Shown: positions 33,513-43,231, counted from the first letter of the stretch. The stretch is DNA of 64,000 nt from Bacteroidales bacterium (GCA_017554325.1 JAFZIP010000006.1:1-64000); one strand, 5' to 3'. Notes: generated by a model not told the origin, from the letters alone. Numbers and translations are program-made.

Positions 33513-34472
33513 ATGAAAAAATTAGCATTATTTTGTATTATCATTTTGTCAATCAGTGTTTTGCAGGCACAATCAAACGACAATTCCGATATGGATTTCA
33601 CCGCCGTGGATATTGATTTGCCAGGTAACATAATCATTTATCAAACCACTGGAGAAGTGTCGTGGGGCGTAAAGTCCAGCAACAGCAATTATTTCAATGT
33701 ACACATCCTAAGAAAAGTCGTAGATGGAAAACTTTTTCTATATATGGATGACTCTGCACCACAAGTGAAATTGGACCTACAGGTGGAGATAAAGCTTCCT
33801 GTTTTGAAAGAACTTTCTTTGCATGGCACATGCGATGTGCTTATTACCACTCGCGATGAACCTCAATTGAGTGTCATGCATTATGGCTCCGGTGTTTGTA
33901 AAATTACAGCGCTGAGCATTGGAGAATTTTTGGAATTGCATAACAATGGCACTGGAAATATTAAGACTTTGGAACGGATTAACATGCAAACAGGTGAAAA
34001 CATCCCCTCTGGTACCCCAATAATCAACACCAAATCCCTGCTCATTCACAATTCGGGTACTGGAAACATCTCACTTGAAAGTTGTTCGGCCAATTCTGTG
34101 GTGATAAACAATCTGGGAACGGGTGATGTGTTTGCAAACATGCTGAACACCGAAACCGAAGCCATGACATTGCAAAACAAGGGCACTGGCGAACTCAATC
34201 TTCTCAACCTGAATGTGAAACAGCTGGAGTTGAAAAACATAGGGACGGGCGATGTGCTTCTAAAAGGCAAAGCAGAATCTTTACGGCTGTTTTGTAATGG
34301 GATTGGAGACATAAAAGCTCAATCGTTAGTGGCGAAGACAGCACACATCACGAATAGCGGAACAGGCTATATCCAAGCCAATGTCACAGACACTGCGTAC
34401 ATTTTCAACGATTGTAAAGCAAGGAATTTTCTTATTATTGGAGGTGGCAAGGTGGTAAGAGAGTGTTTTTGA
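33513..34472 (+). CDS. Secreted DUF2807 (GIN-domain) protein
   Basis: This 319-residue protein has a signal peptide (MKKLALFCIIILSISVLQAQ) and a long beta-helix-like body with repeated GTGN, GTGD or GTGE turns (HNNGTGNIKTL, HNSGTGNISLE, NNLGTGDVF, QNKGTGELNL, KNIGTGDVLL). This is the DUF2807 putative auto-transporter adhesin head domain. It lies 82 bp after the sigma-WG gene and may be its target or partner. Surface or periplasmic location is likely. Confidence 0.85.
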   Translation: MKKLALFCIIILSISVLQAQSNDNSDMDFTAVDIDLPGNIIIYQTTGEVSWGVKSSNSNYFNVHILRKVVDGKLFLYMDDSAPQVKLDLQVEIKLPVLKELSLHGTCDVLITTRDEPQLSVMHYGSGVCKITALSIGEFLELHNNGTGNIKTLERINMQTGENIPSGTPIINTKSLLIHNSGTGNISLESCSANSVVINNLGTGDVFANMLNTETEAMTLQNKGTGELNLLNLNVKQLELKNIGTGDVLLKGKAESLRLFCNGIGDIKAQSLVAKTAHITNSGTGYIQANVTDTAYIFNDCKARNFLIIGGGKVVRECF

Positions 34473-34502
34473 AAAAATTGAAGTGTGCACACTTTTTTTT
34501 TG

Positions 34503-34510
34503 TATCTTTG
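34503..34510 (+). promoter_or_regulatory. -7 promoter element TATCTTTG (CoA-transferase gene)
   Basis: TATCTTTG lies 55 bp upstream of the CoA-transferase start. Confidence 0.5.
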
Positions 34511-34529
34511 CCCGCCTTTATAGCGGGCA
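34511..34529 (+). terminator. GCCCGC/GCGGGC hairpin followed by T-rich sequence
   Basis: GCCCGC and GCGGGC form a 6-bp stem with a 7-nt loop, followed by ATTTGTTTTT. It could end the DUF2807 transcript or form the very start of the CoA-transferase leader. Confidence 0.45.
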
Positions 34530-34565
34530 TTTGTTTTTAATATTAACTCAAAAAAACATACGATT

Positions 34566-35228
34566 ATGGAAAAAGCTCAAATGAGAGAAGTGATTGCCAA
34601 GCGCGTTGCCAAAGAACTCAAAGACGGCGACGTAGTGAACTTGGGTATCGGTCTGCCGACCATGGTCCCCAACTATTTACCGAATGATGTGCATGTGATC
34701 CTGCAAACGGAGAACGGCATGATCGGTATGGGTCCCACCCCCGAAGAGGGTAAAGAGGACGTGAACCTGATCAACTCCGGCGGCGGATTCATCACCGCAC
34801 AACCCGGCGCAGTCTCTTTCAGCTCGGCTGATTCCTTCGCCCTGATCCGCGGCGGCCACGTGGACGCTACCGTATTGGGCGCTATGCAAGTGGATGAGCA
34901 CGGCGACATCGCCAACTGGATGATCCCTGGCAAACTCACCCCGGGCATGGGCGGCGCTATGGATCTCCTCATCGGAGCCAAGACCGTCATCGTGGCCATG
35001 GAGCACACCCAGAAGGGCAACCCCAAAATCCTGCACAAGTGCAACCTGCCCCTCACCGCCAAAGGCGCTGTGGACATGATTGTCACCGAGATGGGCGTCA
35101 TGGTGGTCACCGACAAGGGCCTCGTGCTTACCGAATTGCACCCTGAGTTCACCGTTGAGGACGTGAAAGCCGCCACTGAAGCCGACTTCACTGTCTCCCC
35201 GGACCTCAAACCGATGCAACTGGACTAA
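34566..35228 (+). CDS. 3-oxoacid CoA-transferase, beta subunit
   Basis: This 220-residue subunit carries the catalytic glutamate in QTENGMIGMG near residue 50 and the glycine-rich LINSGGGFITAQPGAVSFSSADSF. This is the ScoB/AtoD-AtoA beta-type chain, which moves CoA between acetoacetate or butyrate and another acid. The alpha subunit normally encoded next to it is absent here; the upstream gene is an unrelated DUF2807 protein. It sits upstream of bcd-etfBA, which fits butyryl-CoA or acetoacetyl-CoA metabolism. Confidence 0.9.
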   Translation: MEKAQMREVIAKRVAKELKDGDVVNLGIGLPTMVPNYLPNDVHVILQTENGMIGMGPTPEEGKEDVNLINSGGGFITAQPGAVSFSSADSFALIRGGHVDATVLGAMQVDEHGDIANWMIPGKLTPGMGGAMDLLIGAKTVIVAMEHTQKGNPKILHKCNLPLTAKGAVDMIVTEMGVMVVTDKGLVLTELHPEFTVEDVKAATEADFTVSPDLKPMQLD

Positions 35229-35343
35229 AAAGGGTGAAAGTGGTGAATGAGGAAATACCTCATGCACCCCATGTTCCCCTTTAACCCCATGCACCTTATT
35301 TAGGAAGAATAACAATAACAGTATAATTACTAATAATCGAACA

Positions 35344-36483
35344 ATGGATTTTAGCTTAAACAAAAGAGAAGAACTTTTCCTGCAGATGATCCGCAAGTTT
35401 GCGGCGGAAGAAGTTCAACCGTTGGCAGCCGAGGTGGACGACCAAGAGCGTTTCCCGATTGAGACGGTAGAGAAAATGGCCAAGATTGGCATCATGGGCA
35501 TCCCCATCCCCGTGGAGTACGGCGGACAGGGCGGCACCAACCAAATGTATATCATGGCAGTTGAAGAACTGTCGAAGGTCTGCGCCACCACGGGCGTTAT
35601 CGTGAGCGCGCACACCTCCCTGTGTATGAACCCGATTCTGGAGTTCGGCACGGAGGAACAGAAACAGAAATACCTGCCGAAGCTGGCTTCCGGCGAGTGG
35701 ATTGGCGCATTCGGTCTTACCGAGCCCAACGCCGGCACCGACGCCGCCATGCAGCAGACCACAGCCGTGTTGGACGGCGAAGAGTGGGTGCTCAACGGCA
35801 GCAAGATATTCATCACCAACGCCGGTTACGCCCATGTGTATGTGATCATGGCCATGACCGACAAGTCGCTCGGCACTAAGGGCATCTCCGCATTCATCGT
35901 GGAGAAGGGAACCCCCGGATTCTCCATCGGTAAGAAGGAGAAGAAAATGGGTATCCGCGGCTCCGCCACCTGCGAGCTGATTTTTGAAAACTGCCGCATC
36001 CCGAAGGCTAATTTGCTTGGTGAACTCGGCAAGGGCTTCAAGATTGCCATGATGACGCTGGACGGCGGCCGTATCGGTATCGCTTCCCAGGCTCTCGGCA
36101 TCGCCCAGGGCGCACTTGATGCTACGGTGAAATACACGAAAGAGAGAAAACAGTTCGGCAAGACATTGGCTCAGTTCCAGAACACGCAGTTCCAGATGGC
36201 CAACCTCGAAACCAAGATCCAGGCTGCTCGTCTGCTCGTGCGCCAGGCCGCTTGGAAGAAGGATATGCACCTTCCGTATTCCGTGGATGCCGCCATGGCC
36301 AAGTTGTATTGCGCAGAAACCGCAATGGAGACGACCACCAAGTGTGTGCAGTTCCACGGCGGCTACGGCTACACCCGCGAGTACGAAGTGGAGCGCATGA
36401 TGCGCGACGCCAAGATCACCGAGATCTACGAAGGCACTTCCGAAGTACAACGCATGGTCATCGCCGGAAAATTATTCAAATAA
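35344..36483 (+). CDS. bcd: Butyryl-CoA dehydrogenase (short-chain acyl-CoA dehydrogenase)
   Basis: This 379-residue flavoenzyme reduces crotonyl-CoA to butyryl-CoA. GAFGLTEPNAGTDAA, the flavin-contact segment KIFITNAGYA, and the C-terminal FHGGYGYTREYEVERMMRDAK followed by IYEGTSEVQR with the catalytic glutamate are all present. It is followed by etfB and etfA, so it probably works as a Bcd-Etf complex, which in anaerobes can bifurcate electrons to ferredoxin. Confidence 0.94.
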   Translation: MDFSLNKREELFLQMIRKFAAEEVQPLAAEVDDQERFPIETVEKMAKIGIMGIPIPVEYGGQGGTNQMYIMAVEELSKVCATTGVIVSAHTSLCMNPILEFGTEEQKQKYLPKLASGEWIGAFGLTEPNAGTDAAMQQTTAVLDGEEWVLNGSKIFITNAGYAHVYVIMAMTDKSLGTKGISAFIVEKGTPGFSIGKKEKKMGIRGSATCELIFENCRIPKANLLGELGKGFKIAMMTLDGGRIGIASQALGIAQGALDATVKYTKERKQFGKTLAQFQNTQFQMANLETKIQAARLLVRQAAWKKDMHLPYSVDAAMAKLYCAETAMETTTKCVQFHGGYGYTREYEVERMMRDAKITEIYEGTSEVQRMVIAGKLFK

Positions 36484-36495
36484 AATTAATTGTAA

Positions 36496-36537
36496 AGATG
36501 CACGGCCGTGTATCTCAGCGACAAAAGGCCGTGCGTC
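36496..36537. repeat. GGCCGT-core palindrome, copy 3, with a half copy
   Basis: AGATGCACGGCCGTGTATCT (36496-36515) is a 20-bp palindrome with one G-T pair; GGCCGTGCGTC at 36527-36537 is a half element. It sits between bcd and etfB. The element belongs with the copies at 13878 and 13917. Confidence 0.75.
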
Positions 36538-36559
36538 TCAACCAATAAAAAAGAATACA

Positions 36560-37342
36560 ATGAATATTATCGTAACAATAAAACAGGTTCCGAACACCAA
36601 TGTCATCAAGATCAACCCGGTGACGGGCACATTGATTCGCGACGGTGTTCCTTCTATTCTGAATCCGGACGATGCATCGGCCTTGGAAATGGCTTTGCAG
36701 CTGAAGGACAAGTTCGGTGCGCATGTCACCGTCATCACGATGGGTCCGCCGCAAGCTGACGCCATCTGCCGCGAGGCTTTCGCCATGGGCGCCGACAGAG
36801 CCATCCTGCTGTCTGACCGCAAGTTTGCGGGTGCCGACACGCTGGCCACCTCTTACGCGCTATCCGGCGCTATCAAGACACTGGATTACGACCTCATTCT
36901 CGCTGGCCGTCAGGCTATCGATGGTGATACTGCACAAACTCCCGTGTCCTTGGCACAACACTTGGACCTCCCGCAGGTTACCTACGCCACCAACCTTGAA
37001 TACGACGGCAAGAAGCTCTGCACCGTGACCAAGGAGACCGAAGAGGGCTATCAGATCCTCGAAGTGGAAACGCCTTGCGTCCTCACCGTGCTTTCCTCCG
37101 CCATCAAGCCGCGCTACATGACTGTCAAGGGCATCATGGAAGCCTACGACAAGGAAGTGGAAGTGTGGGGCGCCGACAAACTCGATGTGGAAGTGGAGCG
37201 TCTGGGTCTTTCCGGATCCCCCACGCGCGTGAAGAAGTCGTTCACCAAGCCGCAGAAACAACCCGGCGAAGTGTTCGAAGTGGATGCCGAAGAGGCTGTT
37301 GAGATTATTGTCAAGAAACTGAAAGAGAAACATATTATTTAA
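36560..37342 (+). CDS. etfB: Electron transfer flavoprotein, beta subunit
   Basis: This 260-residue subunit starts MNIIVTIKQVPNTNVIKINP and contains the family segments ILNPDDASALEMALQLK, AGRQAIDGDTAQTPVSLAQHL and SSAIKPRYMTVKGIM. It pairs with EtfA to carry electrons between NADH or ferredoxin and the acyl-CoA dehydrogenase. Confidence 0.95.
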   Translation: MNIIVTIKQVPNTNVIKINPVTGTLIRDGVPSILNPDDASALEMALQLKDKFGAHVTVITMGPPQADAICREAFAMGADRAILLSDRKFAGADTLATSYALSGAIKTLDYDLILAGRQAIDGDTAQTPVSLAQHLDLPQVTYATNLEYDGKKLCTVTKETEEGYQILEVETPCVLTVLSSAIKPRYMTVKGIMEAYDKEVEVWGADKLDVEVERLGLSGSPTRVKKSFTKPQKQPGEVFEVDAEEAVEIIVKKLKEKHII

Positions 37343-37361
37343 CCGAGAATTTAATAAGACA

Positions 37362-38369
37362 ATGGAAAAGACTGATTATAAGAACATTCATGTATTTGTG
37401 GAGCAACGCGACGGCGTTATCCAATCCGTGGCTTTGGAATTGCTCGGTAAGGCTCACGAGCTCTCCGCCGACCTTCACGAGAAGGTGGTGGCCGTGCTGG
37501 CTGGTTATCAGATCAAGGACCAAGCCCAAATGTTGATCGAATACGGTGCTGACGAAGTGATTTGCATGGACGCTCCGGAGCTGAAAGATTATCTCACAGA
37601 GCAATACACGCAAGCCATCTACCAAGTGGTGATGGAGTTCAAGCCCAGCATCATGCTGATTGGTGCATCTACTATTGGTCGTGACTTGGCACCGAGACTG
37701 GCCTGCCGCCTCAACACCGGTTTGACCGCCGACTGTACCAAGTTGGAAATCACCGAGGACATGCAACTGGCCTCCACGCGTCCCGCTTTCGGCGGCAACC
37801 TGATGGCCACCATTTTGAATACGGAGCACAGACCGCAAATGTCAACTGTGCGCCCGGGCGTGATGCAGAAGATGGTCCGCGACAACAGCCGCAAGGGCGA
37901 AGTCATCGACTTTAAACCCACCTTCGAGAGTGACAAGTTCAAAGTGCGCCTCGTGAAGAACGTGAGGGAAGACAAGGGCACTGTGGATATCACGGATGCC
38001 AAGATCCTGATCTCCGGCGGTCGTGGTGTGGGTTGCAAGGCTGGCTTCGACAAATTGCAGGCTTTGGCTGACGTGCTGCCTGGAGCAGAGGTTTCCTCAT
38101 CCCGTGCCATGGTGGATGCCGGTGTCATCGACCACAGCCGCCAGGTGGGACAGACGGGTAAGACCGTGCGTCCTAACCTCTATTTGGCTTGCGGTATCAG
38201 CGGCGCCATCCAGCACTTGGCTGGTATGGAAGAGTCTGACCTGATCATCGCCATCAACAAAGACAAATTTGCTCCCATCTTCGGCGTGGCCGACCTCGGT
38301 ATCGTGTGCGACCTGAACAAGGTTGTGCCTTTACTGACGACCAGACTTGCCAAAGAAATTGAAAAATAA
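37362..38369 (+). CDS. etfA: Electron transfer flavoprotein, alpha subunit
   Basis: This 335-residue subunit has the C-terminal FAD domain with [38 protein letters not shown] and [20 protein letters not shown]. It follows etfB by 19 bp. Its stop overlaps the lolD start as TAATG, so lolD is on the same transcript. Confidence 0.95.
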   Translation: MEKTDYKNIHVFVEQRDGVIQSVALELLGKAHELSADLHEKVVAVLAGYQIKDQAQMLIEYGADEVICMDAPELKDYLTEQYTQAIYQVVMEFKPSIMLIGASTIGRDLAPRLACRLNTGLTADCTKLEITEDMQLASTRPAFGGNLMATILNTEHRPQMSTVRPGVMQKMVRDNSRKGEVIDFKPTFESDKFKVRLVKNVREDKGTVDITDAKILISGGRGVGCKAGFDKLQALADVLPGAEVSSSRAMVDAGVIDHSRQVGQTGKTVRPNLYLACGISGAIQHLAGMEESDLIIAINKDKFAPIFGVADLGIVCDLNKVVPLLTTRLAKEIEK

Positions 38370-39022
38370 TGATTGAAATCCGCCATGTTGAAAAGAGCTA
38401 CGGCTCCTTGCACGTGCTGAAGGACATCAATCTCACGATTGAGAATTCCAAAGTGGTCACCATTGTCGGTCCCTCCGGGGCCGGCAAGACCACTTTGTTG
38501 CATATCGTGGGCACACTGGATCGTCCTGACAAGGGAGATGTTATGATGGACGGCAAGAAACTGACCAGTCTTTCCGACAACCAGCTCTCCGAATTCAGAA
38601 ACCAGCACATCGGCTTCGTGTATCAATTCCACCATCTGCTGCCCGAATTCACGGCCGCGGAGAATGTAGCACTTCCCGCCATGATTGCCGGCAAGTCGCG
38701 AAAAGAGGCGTTGGTTCACGCCACGGAATTGTTAGATTTCATGAAGCTGAAGGACAGGGTAGGGCACAAACCCGGTGAACTTTCCGGGGGCGAGCAGCAG
38801 CGCGTGGCCGTGGCCCGTGCCCTGATGAACAACCCTGAACTCATTCTCGCCGATGAGCCTTCGGGCAACTTGGATACCGAGAACGCCCGCAAACTCCACC
38901 AGCTCTTCTTCGATCTGCGCGACCAATTTCACCAGACCTTCATCATCGTAACCCATAATGAAGAACTTGCCGCCCTGGCCGACAGGAAAATTTTTTTGCA
39001 GGACGGCAAAGTAATCCATTAA
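38369..39022 (+). CDS. lolD: LolD-type ABC transporter ATPase
   Basis: This 217-residue ATPase has Walker [10 protein letters not shown] near residue 34, signature LSGGEQQR, and Walker [13 protein letters not shown]. It matches the LolD/MacB class that powers lipoprotein release from the inner membrane or related exporters. The permease partner LolC/E is not in the window. It overlaps etfA and is followed 4 bp later by a lipoprotein gene. Confidence 0.88.
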   Translation: MIEIRHVEKSYGSLHVLKDINLTIENSKVVTIVGPSGAGKTTLLHIVGTLDRPDKGDVMMDGKKLTSLSDNQLSEFRNQHIGFVYQFHHLLPEFTAAENVALPAMIAGKSRKEALVHATELLDFMKLKDRVGHKPGELSGGEQQRVAVARALMNNPELILADEPSGNLDTENARKLHQLFFDLRDQFHQTFIIVTHNEELAALADRKIFLQDGKVIH

Positions 39023-39026
39023 TCTT

Positions 39027-39677
39027 ATGAAAAACAAACTCCTTATCAGTGTCTTGTTGTGTTGCATCGTCATGCTCAGTGGCTGCAGCATACTCCAATT
39101 CTCCAACTTGAGAAACTGCCAGTTTGCGATGGCTGGGGTGCGGAATGTAACCTGGGCTGGAATCAACTTCAGCAATGTTAGCAGTGCACGAGATCTTTCC
39201 ATCACAAATATGTCGAAAGCCCTGGAATCAATCAAGAACCTGGATTTCACCATATCCTGCGATGTGAACGTCAAGACGGAGAACCCCACGAATAAAATGG
39301 CCCGTCTGGTCGGTTATGATTACGAGCTGTTTTTGAACGACAATACCAAACCGGTGGCTACAGGCAGCAGCCGTGACAAGGAGTACATCATCCCTGCAAA
39401 CAGCACTGTTGTGATTCCCATCCCCGTCAAGATGGATCTTGTCTCCGTGATCAAGAACAAAGAGGTGGGCAGCATCATCAAATGTATCAAGGATATTCAA
39501 GATAAGGGTAACGGCACTTCTTCCGATGTCAAGGTGAAATTCACCCCTTATCTCAGCATGGGACGAACACCTGTAAAATTAGCCCCGATCACCTTGACCA
39601 AGACATTCCAATCATCACAAAAAGCAACAAAAAAAGACAAAAAACAATCGAAAGATACCACAGTCAACAGACGTTAG
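39027..39677 (+). CDS. Lipoprotein with LEA-2/WHy-like domain
   Basis: This 216-residue protein has a lipobox (VMLSGC) at about 16-21, so it is membrane-anchored by a lipid. Residues 70-180 resemble the LEA type 2 (WHy) beta domain (NVKTENPTNKMARLVGYDYELFLND, PANSTVVIPIPV). The end is Lys/Ser/Thr-rich. It is closely linked to lolD. The function is unknown. Confidence 0.75.
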   Translation: MKNKLLISVLLCCIVMLSGCSILQFSNLRNCQFAMAGVRNVTWAGINFSNVSSARDLSITNMSKALESIKNLDFTISCDVNVKTENPTNKMARLVGYDYELFLNDNTKPVATGSSRDKEYIIPANSTVVIPIPVKMDLVSVIKNKEVGSIIKCIKDIQDKGNGTSSDVKVKFTPYLSMGRTPVKLAPITLTKTFQSSQKATKKDKKQSKDTTVNRR

Positions 39678-39704
39678 TATTTTTAACCTAAAAGAAACAT
39701 TATC

Positions 39705-40193
39705 ATGATTCAACGAATTCAATCCATTTTTTTATTGGTGGCAGCCATCATCCCCATCGTGTTGCTGTTCATCCCGTTCGGCTATATTGATACCGAGGAA
39801 GCGCAGTTTTTGTTTAACTCCGTATCTTTGAAATACAACATTCCAGACGGCCATACGGTTGTGCGGGTGTACTATGTGGCATTATGTCTGGTGATTTGCT
39901 CGGCATTATCTCTCATTGCACTGTTTTCTTACAAGAACCGCATTCGTCAGACGCAGATCATCTCCATCAACATGATTGTATATCTGGTCACGCTGATGCT
40001 GATCCTGTGGCTTTGCCCCGATGTCATATTCAAGAAATTCTTCGCGGCACGCAGTATTGACTATACCTTCCAGTTTGCCCACAAGGCCGTTTTGTTGGTG
40101 ATGGTTTTTGCAGAAGCAGTTTGCCTCTTTTTGGCCAACCGGTTTATCAAGAAAGACGAAGCATTGGTGCGCTCTGCCGACAGACTTCGCTAA
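39705..40193 (+). CDS. DUF4293 membrane protein
   Basis: This 162-residue protein starts MIQRIQSIFLLVAAIIPIVL and has four hydrophobic segments with a short outside loop after the first, the DUF4293 layout. The family is found in Bacteroidota and its function is not known. It lies 12 bp before nqrA. Confidence 0.82.
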   Translation: MIQRIQSIFLLVAAIIPIVLLFIPFGYIDTEEAQFLFNSVSLKYNIPDGHTVVRVYYVALCLVICSALSLIALFSYKNRIRQTQIISINMIVYLVTLMLILWLCPDVIFKKFFAARSIDYTFQFAHKAVLLVMVFAEAVCLFLANRFIKKDEALVRSADRLR

Positions 40194-40205
40194 TAATCAC
40201 ACATC

Positions 40206-41564
40206 ATGCACATCAGAATCACCAAAGGATTGGACTTAAAATTGTCGGGCGAAGCTGCCAAGACGGTTGCCGACATGCCCATGCCTCGGTATTGCTATGT
40301 GCATCCCGCCGATTTCAAATGGATGACGCCCAAACTGGATGTTCAGGAGGGTGTTCAGGTGGAAATCGGCACCCCTTTGTTTTACGACAAAGGTAACGAT
40401 CAAATTCGAATTGTGTCGCCCGTCAAAGGCACTGTCCGGCAGGTAGTCCGCGGCGAGAAGCGGATTATTCTGGCTATCGTTATTGAAGTAGATGCAGATC
40501 AGCCGTTGTGCCGTCAGATTGATTTTCCTGAGCCGTCGAATGCTGAGGAATGCACAGGATTGATGTGCAAATATGGCTTGTGGCCCATGCTGCGCCAGCG
40601 GCCGTATTCGACCATCCCAGATCCGGAAATTCAACCCAAAGCGGTTTTCATCTCCTGCTTCGATTCGTCTCCTTTGGCTCCCGACTATGCTTTTATCTTG
40701 CAGGGCAGGGGAGAGGACTTTTGCTCCGGTGCACGCGTGTTGCAGAAGCTCGCGCAGGCTCCGGTGCACCTGTGCATGCGCGAAGGGGCTGACAACGCGC
40801 TATTCGATTCGTTGCCGGATGTGGAGAAGCACTACGTCAGCGGTCCGCACCCAGCCGGCAATGTGGGCACGCAAATCCATCACATCGCGCCCATCCGGAA
40901 AGGCGAGACGGTTTGGTTTGTCAACCCTGAGGATGTTGCCGCCATCGGGCGTTTCTTTGCCCGCCATGAGCTTGGATTCGAACGTACTGTGGCCCTCACC
41001 GGACCATGCGTGCAAAATCCTCGTTATGTGCGGATGCCTTACGGCGCCGATCTTTCGGCATTGTTGGATGGTATGGTAGAGACGCAATGCATTGCGTCTC
41101 TACAGAAGAATGTGCGCATTATCTCCGGCAATGTTTTGACCGGCAAAACCTTGGACGAATGGCCGTCCGTGCGTTTCCACGACCGTCAGATAACGTCGAT
41201 AGAAGAGGGCGGTAAGCGCGAGATTCTGGGCTGGCTGCTGCCGGGATTCAAAAAATGGAGCCTCTCGCACACATTCCTTTCCTGGCTTACCCCCAAACGG
41301 ACCTATCAATTCAACACCTCCCTGCACGGAGGCCGGCGCACATTCATGATGACGGATGTCTATGAAAAAGTCTTCCCCTTTGAACTGCTGCCGCTGCAAC
41401 TCCTGAAAGCCTGCGCAATTAAGGATATTGAACAAATGGAGGCCCTTGGTATTTATGAGGTTGACCCCGAGGATTTCGCTCTGTGTGAGGTTGTATGTCC
41501 CTCCAAAACCGAATGCCAGAAGATTGTGGAAGAAGCAATGAGACAATTGAGAATTGAAAATTAA
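40206..41564 (+). CDS. nqrA: Na+-translocating NADH-quinone reductase subunit A
   Basis: This 452-residue subunit starts MHIRITKGLDLKLSGEAA and contains the usual PADFKWMTPKLDVQEGVQVEIGTPLFYDK and FVNPEDVAAIGRFF. Near residue 291 a 28-bp palindrome is read in frame as VETQCIASLQ, probably an insertion of about 9-10 residues. The C-terminus ends LRIEN, encoded by a second repeat element. The rest of the Nqr complex is encoded 3 kb downstream. Confidence 0.93.
   Translation: MHIRITKGLDLKLSGEAAKTVADMPMPRYCYVHPADFKWMTPKLDVQEGVQVEIGTPLFYDKGNDQIRIVSPVKGTVRQVVRGEKRIILAIVIEVDADQPLCRQIDFPEPSNAEECTGLMCKYGLWPMLRQRPYSTIPDPEIQPKAVFISCFDSSPLAPDYAFILQGRGEDFCSGARVLQKLAQAPVHLCMREGADNALFDSLPDVEKHYVSGPHPAGNVGTQIHHIAPIRKGETVWFVNPEDVAAIGRFFARHELGFERTVALTGPCVQNPRYVRMPYGADLSALLDGMVETQCIASLQKNVRIISGNVLTGKTLDEWPSVRFHDRQITSIEEGGKREILGWLLPGFKKWSLSHTFLSWLTPKRTYQFNTSLHGGRRTFMMTDVYEKVFPFELLPLQLLKACAIKDIEQMEALGIYEVDPEDFALCEVVCPSKTECQKIVEEAMRQLRIEN
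41076..41103. repeat. 28-bp perfect palindrome inside nqrA
   Basis: GTAGAGACGCAATG (41076-41089) and its reverse complement (41090-41103) form a perfect palindrome, identical to the copy at 61084. It is read in the same frame as the copy in the sigma-WG gene. Confidence 0.9.
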
Positions 41565-41598
41565 AAAATGAGAATTGAAAATTAATAATTGAAATGAT
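41544..41598. repeat. AATTGAGAATTGAAAATT-type repeat at the nqrA 3' end
   Basis: AT-rich units of the type GAGAATTGAAAATTAA repeat from the last codons of nqrA into the gap after it. The same unit forms the 3' end of nqrC. Confidence 0.75.
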
Positions 41599-41649
41599 TC
41601 CTTAAGAAGCCCATCGGGCTTCCATATCTGTAGAAATCCGTGATATATT

Positions 41650-42849
41650 GTGAAAAAAACATTGATAATATCGTTGGTAATTGTATTGGCCGTTTTGTGC
41701 GGAGCATGTAAGCATAAACCGACCGCGATGCAACCAGCCTTGCAATTGCCCATTATCCACATTTACACGGACACCATCATTCCATGGGAAGATCGTATTC
41801 CGTGCACCGTTTCCGTCGTTGCGGATAGAGACTCCATCATATACGATGGCAAAATCAAGTTCCGCGGCGGTATTTCATCCAAATTCTACAAACATTCTTA
41901 CGCACTGAAATTGGCCACCGCCCAGTCGTTCTGCCACCTGCCCGAAAACAAAAGCTGGATCCTGAACGCCAGCTATATCGACAAGACCTTCATGCGCCAC
42001 AAACTCTGCTACGACTTGTTCAACATGATGGGTGAAGCAGACTTGGCTCCCAAATGCGCATACGCGCTCGTCCGGGAAAACGAGAAACCACAGGGCTTGT
42101 ATGTAGTCATGCAGCGCCTCAATAGGAAAGTTCTCAAGGTTGACAAGAATGATCCCTGCGCGGTTATATTCAAAGAGCCGAAACTCTTCTATTCTGACAA
42201 GAAGATTATGCAGCGGGGCTCTCAAGTGGAAAATCCCCACGGACAGACATATCCCGACTATGACAAGGAACACCGCGATGCCATCATCACGGATTTCAGG
42301 AATTTCATACTAAACACCTCAGATGCAGAATTTTACACCAATATTGGAAAATGGATTGACCTGTCGAATCTCATCGACTGGCATCTGTTTGTAATGTTCT
42401 CGAATAGCGGCGACGGCGTACTCAAGAACTTTTATCTGTACAAGAAAGATACGAACACGCCATTCCGTATTGCGCTTTGGGACTGCGATCACAGTTTCGG
42501 AAGAGACGGTGACAATGAAAAGAACATGCTGGAACATTTGCCGAATATCCGCAGGAACATCCTGATTGACAGAATGATGAAGTCGCCGGAATATATGGAG
42601 AAGCTGCAAAAATGCTATGCGGAACTTCGGGAATCGGGTATTTTCTCTTACAAAAACATTGAAAGAATGATGCAGGAGAACGATCCGTATGTCCGTTTGG
42701 GACTGGAGGAAAACACGCGATTATGGCCTATTGACAGCAAGGATTACTATGATGCCGCCAATTATGACGAAGAATATGCCCTGATACTGGAATTTGTGAA
42801 GTTGAGCCTTGACCGAATGGACAAAGAAATGCAATATCAAGCAAAATGA
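41650..42849 (+). CDS. CotH-like lipoprotein
   Basis: This 399-residue protein starts at a GTG and has a lipobox (VLCGAC). Residues 60-330 match the CotH kinase-like fold: FRGGISSKFYKHSYALKL, NASYIDKTFMRHKLCYDLF, YVVMQRLNRKVL, and the metal-site motif ALWDCDHSFGRDGDNE. Some CotH proteins phosphorylate other proteins with ATP. Here it is exported and lipid-anchored, and it stands between nqrA and nqrB. Its substrate is not known. Confidence 0.85.
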   Translation: MKKTLIISLVIVLAVLCGACKHKPTAMQPALQLPIIHIYTDTIIPWEDRIPCTVSVVADRDSIIYDGKIKFRGGISSKFYKHSYALKLATAQSFCHLPENKSWILNASYIDKTFMRHKLCYDLFNMMGEADLAPKCAYALVRENEKPQGLYVVMQRLNRKVLKVDKNDPCAVIFKEPKLFYSDKKIMQRGSQVENPHGQTYPDYDKEHRDAIITDFRNFILNTSDAEFYTNIGKWIDLSNLIDWHLFVMFSNSGDGVLKNFYLYKKDTNTPFRIALWDCDHSFGRDGDNEKNMLEHLPNIRRNILIDRMMKSPEYMEKLQKCYAELRESGIFSYKNIERMMQENDPYVRLGLEENTRLWPIDSKDYYDAANYDEEYALILEFVKLSLDRMDKEMQYQAK

Positions 42850-42853
42850 AAAT

Positions 42854-43162
42854 CTACGCTATTCTTTCCAGCAGAAAGCTTACCGGCCGGAAGCCATCGT
42901 TGCAGCTGATCATGGCGGAGTAGGGGTTCTTCATCCAGCCGTCGAAGAAGTTGCCGCGCCCGGCGGACAGTTCCTCCACGAACCATCGCATCGACTCCCA
43001 CGCGCTGTCGCAAAGTCCATCGGGTTTCTGTCCGCCCACTGAAATCCAGCTGTCGCCCTCGCGCACATCACAGGCGTGCTCGATGGGGTTCTCGTACAGG
43101 GCTGAAAGGTCGCTGTGCTGCACTTTCCTTATGGCGGTGATTTTGACGTTGTAGAGGTTCAT
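42854..43162 (-). CDS. TIGR04076-type small protein
   Basis: This 102-residue protein matches the small TIGR04076 family: a beta start MNLYNVKITAIRKV, CDVREGDSWIS, PDGLCDSAWESMRWFVEELSAG near the middle, and the ending NDGFRPVSFLLERI. The function is unknown. It is inverted relative to the nqr genes and has no obvious partner. Confidence 0.75.
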   Translation of the reverse strand: MNLYNVKITAIRKVQHSDLSALYENPIEHACDVREGDSWISVGGQKPDGLCDSAWESMRWFVEELSAGRGNFFDGWMKNPYSAMISCNDGFRPVSFLLERIA

Positions 43163-43231
43163 AGAGATAAAGTGATAATACGTCGCGAAAATACAAAAAG
43201 TTTTTCAGTATTTCTGCAAAACAACCCACTA

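Noticed and set aside
35356..36450. 364-codon minus-strand frame opposite bcd
   Set aside because: It is an antisense shadow of a clear acyl-CoA dehydrogenase gene.
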